Shown in pieces: positions 51,876 through 62,167 of a stretch of 64,000 nt of DNA (positions within the stretch are counted from its first letter, which is position 1; each line of letters starts with the position of its first letter). The notes below the pieces were generated by a model. That model saw only the letters and a list, made by a program, of their open reading frames with translations. It ran no database searches and was not told the DNA's origin. The position numbers and the translations under genes were made by a program. Source of the DNA: Sneathiella sedimenti (GTDB lineage Bacteria; Pseudomonadota; Alphaproteobacteria; Sneathiellales; Sneathiellaceae); contig NZ_JAFLNC010000001.1 of assembly GCF_017313765.1 (NCBI RefSeq), forward strand, positions 434,001-498,000, given 5' to 3'.

Positions 51876-51915
51876 AAGCCGGCCAGACGCAATTTTAATT
51901 TCGTCGGGCCGGCTT
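51876..51915 (-). terminator. Long inverted repeat downstream of asd
   Basis: AAGCCGGCC (51876-51884) and GGCCGGCTT (51907-51915) form a 9-bp outer stem, and GACG/CGTC (51886-51889 and 51902-51905) can extend it internally. It lies 21 bases after the asd stop but lacks a T run on the minus strand, so termination is only probable; an RNA-end stabilising hairpin is the alternative. Confidence 0.5.
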
Positions 51916-51936
51916 CATTATAGGTTATAGGGGCGA

Positions 51937-52959
51937 CTAGGCCGCTTTTTTCAGATACTCGCGTCCAACCAGTTCAGCAATCTGAACTGTATTTAGCGCC
52001 GCTCCCTTGCGGAGGTTATCCGAGACGCACCACAGATTAATACCGTTCTCGATCGTCGCGTCATCGCGAATGCGAGATATAAAGGTGGCATAATCACCAA
52101 CACATTCCACTGGCGTTACGTACCCATTCTCTTCCGGGTTATCGACAACCATAATACCCGGCGATTCACGCAGGATCTCCCGCGCGCGGTCCGCGGTCAA
52201 TTCGTTTTCGAATTCGATATTGACGCTTTCCGCATGGCCGACGAATGTCGGAACCCGCACACAGGTTGCCGTCAATTTGATGGCCGAGTCGATAATCTTC
52301 TTGGTTTCGACCATCATCTTCCATTCTTCCTTGGTATAACGGTCGTCCATGAAGACATCGATATGCGGGATCACGTTAAAGGCAATCTGCTTAGTGAATT
52401 TTGATGGGGTCGGCGTATCATTCACATAGATGCCCTTGGTCTGGGTGAACAATTCATCCATTGCCTCGTTGCCCGCACCGGACGTCGACTGATAGGTCGA
52501 AACCACGACGCGCTTGATGACAGCCGCGTCATGAAGCGGCTTCAACGCCACGACAAGCTGTGCGGTCGAGCAATTCGGGTTCGCGATAATGTTCTTCCGG
52601 GTATATCCGGCAGCATCCTGCGGATTAACCTCCGGTACAATCAGCGGCACGTCCGGGTCCATACGATAGTGCGAGGAGTTATCAATGACGATGCATCCCT
52701 GCGCAGCCGCAATCGGAGCGAACTTTGCCGATACCGTACCGCCTGCGGAAAAGAGGGCAAAATCCATGCCCGTGAAATTAAAATCTTCGAGCGCCTTCAC
52801 CTTCAGCGTCTTATCGCCAAAGGAGACTTCGCGCCCGACGGAACGTTTCGAGGCGAGCGCGATTACTTCCGTCACCGGAAATTGTCTTTCATGCAAAATA
52901 TTCAGCATTTCGCGCCCCACGTTGCCAGTGGCGCCGACTACCGCAACTCTGTATCCCAT
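51937..52959 (-). CDS. asd: Aspartate-semialdehyde dehydrogenase
   Basis: A 340-residue enzyme that reduces aspartyl phosphate to the semialdehyde, a branch point for lysine, methionine, threonine and diaminopimelate. It shows VVGATGNVGREML, NPNCSTAQLVVALKPLHD with the catalytic cysteine, and HIDVFMDD. It lies 69 bases after leuB on the same strand; the leu-asd order is common in alphaproteobacteria. The downstream inverted repeat probably ends the transcript. Confidence 0.97.
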   Translation of the reverse strand: MGYRVAVVGATGNVGREMLNILHERQFPVTEVIALASKRSVGREVSFGDKTLKVKALEDFNFTGMDFALFSAGGTVSAKFAPIAAAQGCIVIDNSSHYRMDPDVPLIVPEVNPQDAAGYTRKNIIANPNCSTAQLVVALKPLHDAAVIKRVVVSTYQSTSGAGNEAMDELFTQTKGIYVNDTPTPSKFTKQIAFNVIPHIDVFMDDRYTKEEWKMMVETKKIIDSAIKLTATCVRVPTFVGHAESVNIEFENELTADRAREILRESPGIMVVDNPEENGYVTPVECVGDYATFISRIRDDATIENGINLWCVSDNLRKGAALNTVQIAELVGREYLKKAA

Positions 52960-53028
52960 GGTCTTAATCTCTTCTCTTTCCCGGTGCGTTCACACCGATG
53001 GTTAAATCAATCGCGCATTTAGCGTGAA

Positions 53029-54141
53029 TTAACCGTTCGCCTTGTCCAGCTCACGGATAATGGCATCGCCCATTTCCGTGGTCGATACCTGCGTCATGCC
53101 CGCAGACATGATATCGCCAGTGCGAATGCCACTTGCAAGCACTTTTTGCACTGCTGTCTCTACAAGATCTGCCTCTTCGCCCATATCGAAGCTATAGCGC
53201 AACGCCATCCCGTAGGAGAGGATCGTTGCGATAGGGTTCGCGATATTCTGCCCCGCGATATCCGGTGCGGAGCCATGAACCGGCTCATAAAGGGCTTTGC
53301 GCCGTCCTGTCTCATCAACATCGCCGAGAGACGCCGATGGCAGCATGCCAAGTGAACCGGTCAACATCGCCGCACAGTCTGAAAGAATGTCGCCAAACAG
53401 GTTATCGGTGACAATTACATCAAACTGCTTGGGTTTGCGGACAAGTTCCATCGCGGCGGCATCCGCATACATATGGCTGAGCTCCACTTCGGGGAACTCG
53501 GTCTCGCCAATTTTAGTAACCTCTTCACGCCAGAGGACACCTGATTCCATGACATTTGCTTTTTCACTGGAGCAAACGCGATTATTGCGCTTCTTTGCCA
53601 ACTCAAAGGCGACGCGGGCAACCCGCTGAATTTCCGGCGTCGTGTAAACCTGCGTGTTCACACCCCGGCGAACACCGTTCCCGAGGTCTTCAATCCCGCG
53701 CGGTTCCCCAAAATAGACGCCACCCGTCAACTCGCGCACGATCATGATATCCAGGCCGCTTACCAATTCCGGTTTCAGGCTGGATGCATCTACCAATGCA
53801 TCAAAACAGACCGCCGGACGGAGGTTGGCGAATAGCTCGAGATCCTTGCGCAGACGCAAGAGGCCGCGCTCCGGTTTGATCGAGAAATCAAGGTTATCCC
53901 ATTTCGGGCCCCCAACCGCACCAAGCAGGACGGCATCTACATTCTGCGCCTTTTCGACGACTTCGTCCGTCACCGGTATGCCGTGTTTATCGATGGACGA
54001 ACCACCAACGAGATCTTCGTCAACATCGAAGGAAACGGCGCGATTATCTTCCATCCAGTTCACAATGCGGCGTACTTCGCCCATAGCTTCTGGGCCAATA
54101 CCGTCGCCGGGCAAGATCAACAGGGATTTATTAGATGCCAT
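53029..54141 (-). CDS. leuB: 3-isopropylmalate dehydrogenase
   Basis: A 370-residue NAD-dependent enzyme, third step of leucine synthesis. [20 protein letters not shown] opens the domain; [16 protein letters not shown] is the substrate-binding signature, and [28 protein letters not shown] carries the metal-binding Asp residues. It follows leuD by 32 bases. Confidence 0.97.
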   Translation of the reverse strand: MASNKSLLILPGDGIGPEAMGEVRRIVNWMEDNRAVSFDVDEDLVGGSSIDKHGIPVTDEVVEKAQNVDAVLLGAVGGPKWDNLDFSIKPERGLLRLRKDLELFANLRPAVCFDALVDASSLKPELVSGLDIMIVRELTGGVYFGEPRGIEDLGNGVRRGVNTQVYTTPEIQRVARVAFELAKKRNNRVCSSEKANVMESGVLWREEVTKIGETEFPEVELSHMYADAAAMELVRKPKQFDVIVTDNLFGDILSDCAAMLTGSLGMLPSASLGDVDETGRRKALYEPVHGSAPDIAGQNIANPIATILSYGMALRYSFDMGEEADLVETAVQKVLASGIRTGDIMSAGMTQVSTTEMGDAIIRELDKANG

Positions 54142-54173
54142 AACAATACACTCTCAATTAATCGAAACTCAAA

Positions 54174-54779
54174 CTACAGCCAAGGCTGCTGCATTTTGCG
54201 GGTTTCCTCATACTCTGTGACCTTATTTTCCTTTTTCAGGGTCAGGCCGATTTCATCAAGTCCCGTCAACAGGCAATGCTTGTTGAACTGGTCGATCTCG
54301 AATTGTATGACACCTCCGTCCGGGCCCCGGATTTCCTGAGCTTCCAGATCAATAGAGATTGTCGCGTTGGCGCCGCGCTCAGCGTCTTCCATTAGTTTAC
54401 TGAGGTCTTCCTGAGATACCTCAATCGGCAAAATGCCGTTCCGGAAGCAATTGTTATGAAAGATGTCGGCAAAGCTCGTGGAAATAACGCAACGAATTCC
54501 GAAATCAAGCAACGCCCAGGGCGCATGTTCACGGCTGGAACCGCAACCAAAGTTGTCCCCGGCAATGAGAATTTCAGCGTTCCGGTATGCCGGCTGGTTC
54601 AGCACAAAATCTTCCTGCTCGCTGCCGTCATCCTTGTAACGCATCTCGGCAAAAAGGTTCTTGCCGAGACCTTTACGCTGAATTGTTTTCAGATACTGTT
54701 TGGGAATGATCATATCGGTATCGATATTGACCAGGGGCATTGGCGCGGCAACCGCCGTCAATTTGTTGAATTTTTCCAT
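54174..54779 (-). CDS. leuD: 3-isopropylmalate dehydratase small subunit
   Basis: A 201-residue small subunit of isopropylmalate isomerase. It starts [31 protein letters not shown], with [17 protein letters not shown] as its signature. It pairs with leuC, 12 bases upstream, and isomerises 2- to 3-isopropylmalate. Confidence 0.97.
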   Translation of the reverse strand: MEKFNKLTAVAAPMPLVNIDTDMIIPKQYLKTIQRKGLGKNLFAEMRYKDDGSEQEDFVLNQPAYRNAEILIAGDNFGCGSSREHAPWALLDFGIRCVISTSFADIFHNNCFRNGILPIEVSQEDLSKLMEDAERGANATISIDLEAQEIRGPDGGVIQFEIDQFNKHCLLTGLDEIGLTLKKENKVTEYEETRKMQQPWL

Positions 54780-54791
54780 TTTCTTATTCCC

Positions 54792-56198
54792 TTATCCCAG
54801 TTCCCGAACGTCCGTCAAATGGCCGGTCACGGCTGCGGCTGCCGCCATTGCCGGGCTCACCAGATGGGTGCGGCCACCTTGGCCCTGACGCCCTTCAAAG
54901 TTCCGGTTGGAGGTTGACGCACAACGATCACCCGGCGCAAGTTTATCCGGGTTCATTGCCAGACACATGGAGCATCCTGGCTGGCGCCATTCAAATCCGG
55001 CGGCAACAAATATCTTGTCGAGCCCTTCAGCTTCCGCCTGAATTTTGACCAGTCCGGATCCCGGAACGATAATCGCGTTCACTGTATCCTTGACTTTCCG
55101 GCCCTCAACAATCTTGGCGACAGCGCGCAAGTCCTCAATCCGGCCGTTTGTGCAGGAGCCGATGAAGACATGATCTACCTCAATGTCGGAAAGCTTCATG
55201 CCGGCCGTAAGACCCATATATTTTAGTGCCCGCTCTGCCGCACCACGTTTGCCTTCGTCAGCGAAATCGGCAGGCGCAGGGACTGAACCCGTGATTGGCA
55301 ATGCGTCTTCAGGACTGGTGCCCCATGTCACATAAGGAATTAACTCGCTCGCATCGAGCTCGACTTCCTTATTGAAATGAGCGCCTTCGTCAGACTTCAA
55401 TGTCTTCCAGTAAGCCACAGCCTGTTCATAGGCTCCGGCTTTTGGCGCATATGGGCGACCCTTGATATATTCGAAAGTGGTTTCATCCGGAGCAATCAGG
55501 CCAGCACGTGCGCCCGCCTCAATTGTCATGTTGCAAAGGGTCATCCGCCCTTCCATGGAAAGCGAGCGAACCGCATCGCCGGCATATTCGATGACATGCC
55601 CGGTTCCACCTGCGGTACCTATCTTGCCGATAATGGCAAGCGCGATATCCTTCGCCGTAACCCCGAGAGGAATTTCCCCTTTTACGGTTACGCGCATGTT
55701 TTTCGCTTTCTCCTGAACCAGCGTCTGGGTTGCCAGCACATGTTCGACTTCGGAGGTACCGATCCCGTGGGCCAGAGACCCGAACGCACCGTGTGTCGAC
55801 GTATGGGAATCACCGCATACGATCGTCATGCCCGGCAGGGTCAGGCCCTGTTCTGGTCCGATGATATGCACGATACCGCGCCGGTCGTCAGTCATCGAGA
55901 AATAGGGAACACCGAATTCCGCCGTATTGGCTTCCAGTGTGTCTACCTGCAGCTTGCTTTCAGGGTCCGTAATACCCTTCTCGATGTCCTTGGTCGGAAC
56001 GTTATGGTCGGCAACTGCAAAAGTCGCGTCGGGGCGGCGAACCTTGCGCCCCGCGTTACGCAAACCTTCGAAGGCCTGCGGGCTGGTTACTTCATGAACA
56101 AGATGACGGTCGATGTATAGAATATAGGCTTCGTCTTCCAGTTGATCCACAACATGACTGTCCCAGATTTTGTCGTACAACGTTCTAGGGTTTCCCAT
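54792..56198 (-). CDS. leuC: 3-isopropylmalate dehydratase large subunit
   Basis: The 468-residue large subunit of isopropylmalate isomerase. It binds a [4Fe-4S] cluster through Cys in [11 protein letters not shown] and [26 protein letters not shown] is the aconitase-family active-site motif. It is the first gene of the leuCDB-asd run; the 67-base spacer to rplS holds its promoter. Confidence 0.97.
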   Translation of the reverse strand: MGNPRTLYDKIWDSHVVDQLEDEAYILYIDRHLVHEVTSPQAFEGLRNAGRKVRRPDATFAVADHNVPTKDIEKGITDPESKLQVDTLEANTAEFGVPYFSMTDDRRGIVHIIGPEQGLTLPGMTIVCGDSHTSTHGAFGSLAHGIGTSEVEHVLATQTLVQEKAKNMRVTVKGEIPLGVTAKDIALAIIGKIGTAGGTGHVIEYAGDAVRSLSMEGRMTLCNMTIEAGARAGLIAPDETTFEYIKGRPYAPKAGAYEQAVAYWKTLKSDEGAHFNKEVELDASELIPYVTWGTSPEDALPITGSVPAPADFADEGKRGAAERALKYMGLTAGMKLSDIEVDHVFIGSCTNGRIEDLRAVAKIVEGRKVKDTVNAIIVPGSGLVKIQAEAEGLDKIFVAAGFEWRQPGCSMCLAMNPDKLAPGDRCASTSNRNFEGRQGQGGRTHLVSPAMAAAAAVTGHLTDVRELG

Positions 56199-56265
56199 TT
56201 TCTATCCTCGCAAATCGTCAAATTTTCTTATTCATTAATTTCCCGCAGGCGCGCCAACCGCCCGA

Positions 56266-56652
56266 TTATTCGCCGCTCTTGCTCGCGTAACGGTCTTCAC
56301 GACGTTCGCGAATACGGGCCTTCTTGCCACGCAGTTCGCGCAGGTAATACAGCTTCGCACGACGAACGACACCCTGGCGAACCAGTTCGATACGATCGAT
56401 ACGCGGGGAATAGAGCGGGAAAATACGCTCCACACCTTCACCGTAGGAAATTTTCCGGACCGTGAAGTTGGCATTGATGCCGCCGCCATTGCGGGCGATG
56501 CAGACACCTTCGAAGGCCTGGACACGCTCACGTGTACCTTCAACAACCTTCACATGTACCCGAAGGGTATCCCCGGGACGAAACTCAGGCACAGGACGTT
56601 CTGCTGTGAGTTTTTCGATTTGCTCTTGCTCTAGCTTTTCAACCGTATTCAT
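56266..56652 (-). CDS. rplS: 50S ribosomal protein L19
   Basis: A 128-residue L19 located at the 30S-50S interface. The C-terminal stretch [36 protein letters not shown] is typical. Start choice: ATG 56652 has AAAGGG eight bases upstream; a GTG three codons earlier has none. It lies 16 bases after trmD in the rpsP-rimM-trmD-rplS unit. Confidence 0.96.
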   Translation of the reverse strand: MNTVEKLEQEQIEKLTAERPVPEFRPGDTLRVHVKVVEGTRERVQAFEGVCIARNGGGINANFTVRKISYGEGVERIFPLYSPRIDRIELVRQGVVRRAKLYYLRELRGKKARIRERREDRYASKSGE

Positions 56653-56668
56653 GGCTTTCACCCTTTTC

Positions 56669-57370
56669 TCAAAAATTACGCTTCCGTCGGTCCCACAGGT
56701 CCCGCCGTCGTTCCTTTGTCAACTCTTCAGACTGGCGAGTTCGCCACTCCTTTATTTTCTCGTGATGCCCCGAAAGCAGAACTTCCGGAACCGCCCGGCC
56801 TTCCCAGACCGATGGACGGGTGTAATGGGGATATTCCAACAACCCATCCGCAAAACTCTCTTCTTCCAGCGACTCTCTGTTGCCGGTTACCCCGGGCAGC
56901 AAGCGCACCACCGCATCCAATAATGCCAGCGCCGCAACCTCGCCGCCGGACAGGATGAAGTCGCCAAGGCTGACTTCTTCCACATTGCGGGTTTCCAGGA
57001 CCCGCTGGTCGACCCCTTCAAAGCGGCCGCAGATCATAACCGCACCTGGCCCATCCGCCAGTTCCCGGACAAATCCCTGATCCATCACCCGGCCGCGGGG
57101 ACTGAAATAAATCACCCGCGTAACGTCTTTAGACGCCGCAAGTGCCGCATCAATCGCGGGACCCACCACATCCGGCCGCATCACCATTCCGGCACCACCA
57201 CCAAAGGGACTGTCATCGACGCTGCGATGCTTGCCAATGGCAAAATCGCGAATATCTCTGACCGTCAGGTCCCAAGCCTTCTCCGCAAGTCCCCTGCCCG
57301 CCAGGCTTAACCCCAGCGGCCCCGGAAACATCTCCGGGAAAAGGCTTAAAATATGGGCGGTCCAGACCAT
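56669..57370 (-). CDS. trmD: tRNA (guanine37-N1)-methyltransferase
   Basis: A 233-residue SPOUT methyltransferase that protects the reading frame by methylating G37. Motifs: [36 protein letters not shown] (with the conserved Asp) and [22 protein letters not shown]. It lies 30 bases after rimM, the standard gene order. Confidence 0.97.
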   Translation of the reverse strand: MVWTAHILSLFPEMFPGPLGLSLAGRGLAEKAWDLTVRDIRDFAIGKHRSVDDSPFGGGAGMVMRPDVVGPAIDAALAASKDVTRVIYFSPRGRVMDQGFVRELADGPGAVMICGRFEGVDQRVLETRNVEEVSLGDFILSGGEVAALALLDAVVRLLPGVTGNRESLEEESFADGLLEYPHYTRPSVWEGRAVPEVLLSGHHEKIKEWRTRQSEELTKERRRDLWDRRKRNF

Positions 57371-57400
57371 CCGCTCTTCCCTCTTCCCGACTCAGTCACG

Positions 57401-57955
57401 TTACGGCTTTACCGTATTCTCCGGGTTTTCCGGAACCTCAAAGAAGTCCTCGTCCAACTCTACCACGACCCGGCCACCGGAAATATCCACCTCCGGCACC
57501 AAATCGACCGTGAAGGGAACTAGTACTGCGGCTTTCGCGCCTTTTCCCTCCGGCACGATCTCCAGCATGTCCCCAGCGCCAAAATCATGCAGGCGCAAAA
57601 TAGTACCGAATTTCGTTCCGTCCTGAAAGAACACAGGCAAACCGATCAGGTCCGCATGATAGTATTCTTCCTCTTCTTTCGTTTCGGGCAATCTGTCCCG
57701 CGACACATAGAGCTCTGTCCCCTTCAGGGACTCAGCCGCGTTGCGATCTGATATACCCTTAATCCGCGCCACCGGCAAACCTTTGCTGAGCCCGACGACC
57801 TTCAGTTCGAAAATCGACTTTCCCGACGCATCCTTCAAAGGTCCATAGGCAGCAATATCTTCAGGCTGTTCGGTGAAGCTTTTTACCTTCACCTCGCCCT
57901 TGATGCCCTTTGCCCCGACGATCACGCCCAGCAGCAACATGTCTGCTTGCGGCAT
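57401..57955 (-). CDS. rimM: Ribosome maturation factor RimM
   Basis: A 184-residue 16S-processing factor that binds S19 during 30S assembly. The N-terminal RimM barrel carries LLLGVIVGAKGIKGEVKVKSFTE; the C-terminal PRC barrel contains YYHADLIGLPVF and LEIVPEGKGAK. It lies between rpsP and trmD. Confidence 0.95.
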   Translation of the reverse strand: MPQADMLLLGVIVGAKGIKGEVKVKSFTEQPEDIAAYGPLKDASGKSIFELKVVGLSKGLPVARIKGISDRNAAESLKGTELYVSRDRLPETKEEEEYYHADLIGLPVFFQDGTKFGTILRLHDFGAGDMLEIVPEGKGAKAAVLVPFTVDLVPEVDISGGRVVVELDEDFFEVPENPENTVKP

Positions 57956-57967
57956 AGAATAACGTCC

Positions 57968-58417
57968 TTACGCTTCAGCCTGCTTATCAGCATCCTCGGC
58001 AGGCGCCTCTTCGGCCGGAGCAGCGCCCTCAGCCGGAGCTTCAGGCTGTGCAGCCGCTTCAGCAGCTGCTTCTTCGGCAGCCAGACGTGCTTCTTCCTGC
58101 TCCCGCAGGCGTTCCTGTGCCTTCGCTTTTGGCTTGGCTTTTTCAGGGTTGTTGCGAACCGGCTTCTCGCCGAGACCTGCAGTCGCCATCAGACGGGCTA
58201 CACGGTCTGTTGCTTTCGCGCCATTGCCGATCCAGTACTGGATCCGCTCCCCGTTCAGGGATACGCGGTTTTCATTGTCCTTCGGCAGCATCGGGTTGTA
58301 AGTGCCCAGACGCTCAATGTACCGTCCATCGCGCGGGCTGCTGGCTTCAGCAACGACAACGCGGTAGAAGGGACGCTTTTTTGCGCCCTGACGGGTTAGG
58401 CGAATCTTAAGTGCCAT
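57968..58417 (-). CDS. rpsP: 30S ribosomal protein S16 with a long acidic Ala/Glu tail
   Basis: Residues 1 to about 85 are a normal S16 ([36 protein letters not shown]). The protein is 149 residues long against roughly 80-90 in most bacteria. The extra 60 residues, after a basic KAKPKAKAQ stretch, are almost all Ala, Glu, Pro and Asp. The frame is continuous to the stop, 13 bases before rimM. It lies between ffh and rimM. Confidence 0.95.
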   Translation of the reverse strand: MALKIRLTRQGAKKRPFYRVVVAEASSPRDGRYIERLGTYNPMLPKDNENRVSLNGERIQYWIGNGAKATDRVARLMATAGLGEKPVRNNPEKAKPKAKAQERLREQEEARLAAEEAAAEAAAQPEAPAEGAAPAEEAPAEDADKQAEA

Positions 58418-58451
58418 ATTACGCTCTTTCCTTTAACAAACTCAATTTCGA

Positions 58452-59813
58452 TTAAAACTTCATTCCTGGCGGCAAAAGCCCCTGCATGCCTCCGCGTGCA
58501 ATGCCTTTCTTACCAAGCTTTTTCACTTTTTTCATCATGCCTGCCATCTGCTTATGCTGTTTGAGCAGACGGTTGACATCCTGAACTGTCATGCCGGAAC
58601 CCGCCGCGATACGTTTCTTGCGGGAGGCGGCAATAATTTGCGGGTTGCGCCGTTCCTTCGGCGTCATTGATTGGATCATGGCTTCCTGACGGACAAGTAA
58701 TTTGTCATCAAGATTGGCGTTGTCCAGCTGCTTCTTCATCTTGCCAACGCCGGGCAGCATACCGATCAGGCTGTTCATGCCGCCCATTTTGCGCATCTGG
58801 CGCAACTGGCTCGCCAGATCATCAAGATCGAACATGCCCTTTTGCATTTTAAGGGCTAGTTTTTCGGCCTCATCCTTCTCAATCGTCTCCGCCGCCTTCT
58901 CAACCAGCGAGACGATATCGCCCATGCCGAGAATGCGGTTGGCAATCCGGTCCGGGTGAAAAGTCTCCAGCGCGTCCAGCTTCTCACCAGTACCGAGGAG
59001 CTTGATCGGGCAGCCGGTTACTTCGCGCATGGACAGCGCGGCACCACCGCGTCCGTCACCGTCGATCCGGGTCATGACGATACCGGTAACATCGACACGG
59101 GACTTGAACTGCTCGGCCACATTGACCGCATCCTGACCGGTCAAGCTATCTACAACCAGCAAGGTCTCTGTCGGATGGGTTTCCTTATAGACGGCCTCCA
59201 TTTCGGCCATCAGGGATTCGTCTACATGCAGCCGACCCGCAGTGTCGAGCATGACTACATCGATACCCTGCAGCTTTGCCGACTGGACGGCGCGCTTTGC
59301 GATATCGACCGGCATCTGCCCTTCGATAATCGGCAGGGTCGCAATCCCTGTCTGCTCACCCAGAATCTTGAGTTGTTCCTGAGCCGCGGGGCGACGTACG
59401 TCGAGAGAGGCCATCATGACCTTCTTGCCCTGCTTCTCCGTCAGCCACTTGGAAATTTTCGCGGTTGAAGTGGTCTTACCGGAGCCTTGCAGACCGACCA
59501 TCATGAAGACGACCGGTGGAACGGCGACGAGGTTGAGTTCCTGTTGTTCCGATCCAAGCATCTCGATGAGCTGGTCGTGAACAACCTTGATCACCATTTG
59601 CGCCGGATTGACGGATTTCAGAACTTCCGTCCCCACCGCTCTGGTTTTGACCCGCTTGATGAAGCTTTTGACAACAGGCAGCGCGACATCCGCCTCAAGA
59701 AGAGCAACGCGAACTTCGCGCAACGCTTCCGCGACGTCTGCTTCCGTGAGTGCGCCGCGCTTGGTCAACCGCCCAAGCACATCACCCAGTCTGCCTGTCA
59801 AACTTTCAAACAT
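58452..59813 (-). CDS. ffh: Signal recognition particle protein Ffh
   Basis: A 453-residue SRP GTPase that targets membrane proteins. It has N and G domains with P-loop GLQGSGKTTSTAKI, DTAGRLHVD and the RIDGDGRGG/LGTGEK loops, followed by a methionine-rich M domain with MTPKERRNP and the KRIAAGSG RNA-binding motif, ending in a GLLPPGMKF tail. It is the first gene of the minus-strand cluster, divergent from dapF across 237 bases. Its receptor ftsY is only 2.4 kb away on the other strand. Confidence 0.97.
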   Translation of the reverse strand: MFESLTGRLGDVLGRLTKRGALTEADVAEALREVRVALLEADVALPVVKSFIKRVKTRAVGTEVLKSVNPAQMVIKVVHDQLIEMLGSEQQELNLVAVPPVVFMMVGLQGSGKTTSTAKISKWLTEKQGKKVMMASLDVRRPAAQEQLKILGEQTGIATLPIIEGQMPVDIAKRAVQSAKLQGIDVVMLDTAGRLHVDESLMAEMEAVYKETHPTETLLVVDSLTGQDAVNVAEQFKSRVDVTGIVMTRIDGDGRGGAALSMREVTGCPIKLLGTGEKLDALETFHPDRIANRILGMGDIVSLVEKAAETIEKDEAEKLALKMQKGMFDLDDLASQLRQMRKMGGMNSLIGMLPGVGKMKKQLDNANLDDKLLVRQEAMIQSMTPKERRNPQIIAASRKKRIAAGSGMTVQDVNRLLKQHKQMAGMMKKVKKLGKKGIARGGMQGLLPPGMKF

Positions 59814-60050
59814 TCAGTTCTAAACCCGTTCAAAATCCACATTTCAGACGTCGAATCAAACAACGCAAAAAACGCCAGGGCGCGAAACTCGCGGGCTGGC
59901 GGATACCGTTACGGCACTTCTATGTTGCGACTCGACTGTCGTGATTGGCTGGAATTAGCCATAGGCACCGCCATAAGTCAAGCAGAACTCATCAGCACAA
60001 CGTGATAAATATACTGGACCGGACGCACCGAAACGCCTATATCGCGGGAT

Positions 60051-60890
60051 ATGGATCAGATACCCTTCATAAAGATGCACGGCCTCGGCAATGATTTTGT
60101 GATCATTGACGGACGGGAGCAACTGCCAAAACTTTCGGTTGCGGCCCTGCGCGCTATTGCCGACCGGCATCGGGGGGTCGGCTATGACCAGTTGATTGTC
60201 ATGGAACCAGCGACAAATGGCGCGGACGTCTTTATGCGTATTTATAACTCCGATGGCAGTGAGGCTGAGGCCTGTGGAAATGCAACCCGTTGCGTCGCCC
60301 ATCTCCTTATGGAAGAATCGGACAGTCGCTCGGTAACGATAGAGACATGCGCCGGACTCCTGGGAGGGACGACTGAAGACCGTCAGCATATCGTGATTGA
60401 TATGGGGTCTCCTAAGATGGGGTGGCAGGATATTCCTCTTTCCCGCGAGGAGGATACAATGCATATCAATCTGACGGTCGGGCCGCTCAGCAATCCCGTA
60501 GGCGTCAATATGGGGAATCCCCATGCTGTGTTCTTCGTTGAGGATGCCGATACTGTCGATCTTGAAAAATGGGGGCCCATCGCAGAGACGGATCCTCTTT
60601 TTCCCGAAAAAGCCAATATCAGCGTTGCCAGCAAGATGAAAAACGGTGATATCCGTCTGCGGGTCTGGGAGCGTGGTGTCGGAATTACGCTCGCTTGCGG
60701 GTCGGCCGCATGCGCCACGATGGTGGCCGCCAATATCAGGGGCATTGCGGGTAAAAAGGCAACATTACATCTGAACGGTGGCCCGCTTGATATGCGGATT
60801 AGCGATAACGGTCATGTTTTCATGGGTGGTCCCATCGCGATTTCTTTTCGGGGCGCGCTTGATGCGAGCCTGCTGGCGGGGGCCGTGTAA
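60051..60890 (+). CDS. dapF: Diaminopimelate epimerase
   Basis: A 279-residue cofactor-independent epimerase of the lysine/peptidoglycan branch (LL- to meso-diaminopimelate). The two catalytic cysteines are in EACGNATRC and LACGSAACATM. FIKMHGLGNDFVIIDGR opens the protein. It overlaps the next gene by one base (TAATG). Confidence 0.96.
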   Translation: MDQIPFIKMHGLGNDFVIIDGREQLPKLSVAALRAIADRHRGVGYDQLIVMEPATNGADVFMRIYNSDGSEAEACGNATRCVAHLLMEESDSRSVTIETCAGLLGGTTEDRQHIVIDMGSPKMGWQDIPLSREEDTMHINLTVGPLSNPVGVNMGNPHAVFFVEDADTVDLEKWGPIAETDPLFPEKANISVASKMKNGDIRLRVWERGVGITLACGSAACATMVAANIRGIAGKKATLHLNGGPLDMRISDNGHVFMGGPIAISFRGALDASLLAGAV

Positions 60891-62167
60891 TGGGGGAGAT
60901 CAAGCCGCTTGAGGCGCCGGAAATCATTACCTTCGGATGCCGCCTGAATACGTATGAGTCAGAAGTGATGCGCGGACATGCGATGTCGGCCGGAATGTCC
61001 AATGCGGTTATCATCAACAGCTGCGCCGTCACGAATGAGGCGGAACGACAAGCCCGGCAGGCCGTCCGCAAGGCTCGCCGCGAACATCCCGATGCCAAGA
61101 TCATTGTCACCGGCTGCGCCGCACAAACAAATCCGGAGCAATTCTCCAAAATGCCGGAAGTTGACCAGATTCTCGGCAATATGGAAAAGCTGGAACCGCA
61201 GTCCTTCGGCCTGGAACAGTCAGAACGCATACAGGTAAATGATATTATGTCCGCCGAAGAAACCGCCGGGCATCTTATTGAGGGATTTGATGGTCGCGCC
61301 CGCGCCTTTTTGCAGATCCAGAATGGCTGCAATCATCGCTGCACTTTCTGCATCATTCCCTATGGACGCGGCAATAGCCGGTCCGTGCCCATGGGCGCGA
61401 TTGTCGATCAGGCGCGCTCCCTCACCCGGAATGGATATAAGGAATTTGTTCTCACGGGTGTCGATATCACAGCCTATGGCGAGGACTTACCGGGACGACC
61501 GACGCTCGGGCAAATGTGCCGTCGCCTGCTCGCTGCCGTTCCAGAAATCGCGCACCTTCGTCTTTCTTCGCTTGATCCGGTCGAAGTGGATGATGACCTG
61601 TGGCGCCTGATTGAAACAGAACCACGTCTGATGCCGCATCTGCATATCAGCCTGCAGGCCGGCGATGATATGGTCCTCAAAAGAATGAAACGGCGCCATT
61701 TGCGCGAAGACGTCTATGATTTCGTCGAAAAGGCACGGCAGCTTCGTCCCGACGTCGTTTTCGGCGCGGATATCATTGCCGGGTTTCCGACGGAAACAGA
61801 TGAGATGGCGGCAAACAGCCTTAAGCTGGTTGAAGAGTGCGACATCGCCTATATGCATGTGTTTCCCTATTCCGCCCGTCCTGGCACACCCGCCGCAAAG
61901 ATGCCGCAGGTTCCGGGCGATGTCCGGAAGGCGCGCGCCGCTGATCTTCGGGCCGCCGGCGATAGCAACCTTGCACGGTTCCTTGAGAGACTGGTTGGGA
62001 CGGAACAGACGGTGCTGGTTGAGAATGAGACGACGGGACGGACACGTCATTATGCGCCGGTTGAGCTTGAATTCAAGGCCACCGGAGGCGAGATTATTCC
62101 TGTCCGCATAACCGGGACAGACGGCAAAAAAGTCTTTGCAGTACCCGCCGAGAATAGAGGCCAATGA
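60890..62167 (+). CDS. mtaB: tRNA t6A37 methylthiotransferase (MtaB-like)
   Basis: A 425-residue radical-SAM methylthiotransferase. The N-terminal UPF0004 domain has three Cys positions (FGCRLNTYES, NSCAVTNEA, TGCAAQ) that bind the auxiliary cluster. The radical-SAM motif is NGCNHRCTFCIIPYGRG (CxxxCxxC), and a C-terminal TRAM-like domain ends it. The sequence fits MtaB (ms2t6A) rather than MiaB, based on FGCRLN in place of MiaB-type GCQMN. It overlaps ftsY by four bases. Confidence 0.9.
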   Translation: MGEIKPLEAPEIITFGCRLNTYESEVMRGHAMSAGMSNAVIINSCAVTNEAERQARQAVRKARREHPDAKIIVTGCAAQTNPEQFSKMPEVDQILGNMEKLEPQSFGLEQSERIQVNDIMSAEETAGHLIEGFDGRARAFLQIQNGCNHRCTFCIIPYGRGNSRSVPMGAIVDQARSLTRNGYKEFVLTGVDITAYGEDLPGRPTLGQMCRRLLAAVPEIAHLRLSSLDPVEVDDDLWRLIETEPRLMPHLHISLQAGDDMVLKRMKRRHLREDVYDFVEKARQLRPDVVFGADIIAGFPTETDEMAANSLKLVEECDIAYMHVFPYSARPGTPAAKMPQVPGDVRKARAADLRAAGDSNLARFLERLVGTEQTVLVENETTGRTRHYAPVELEFKATGGEIIPVRITGTDGKKVFAVPAENRGQ

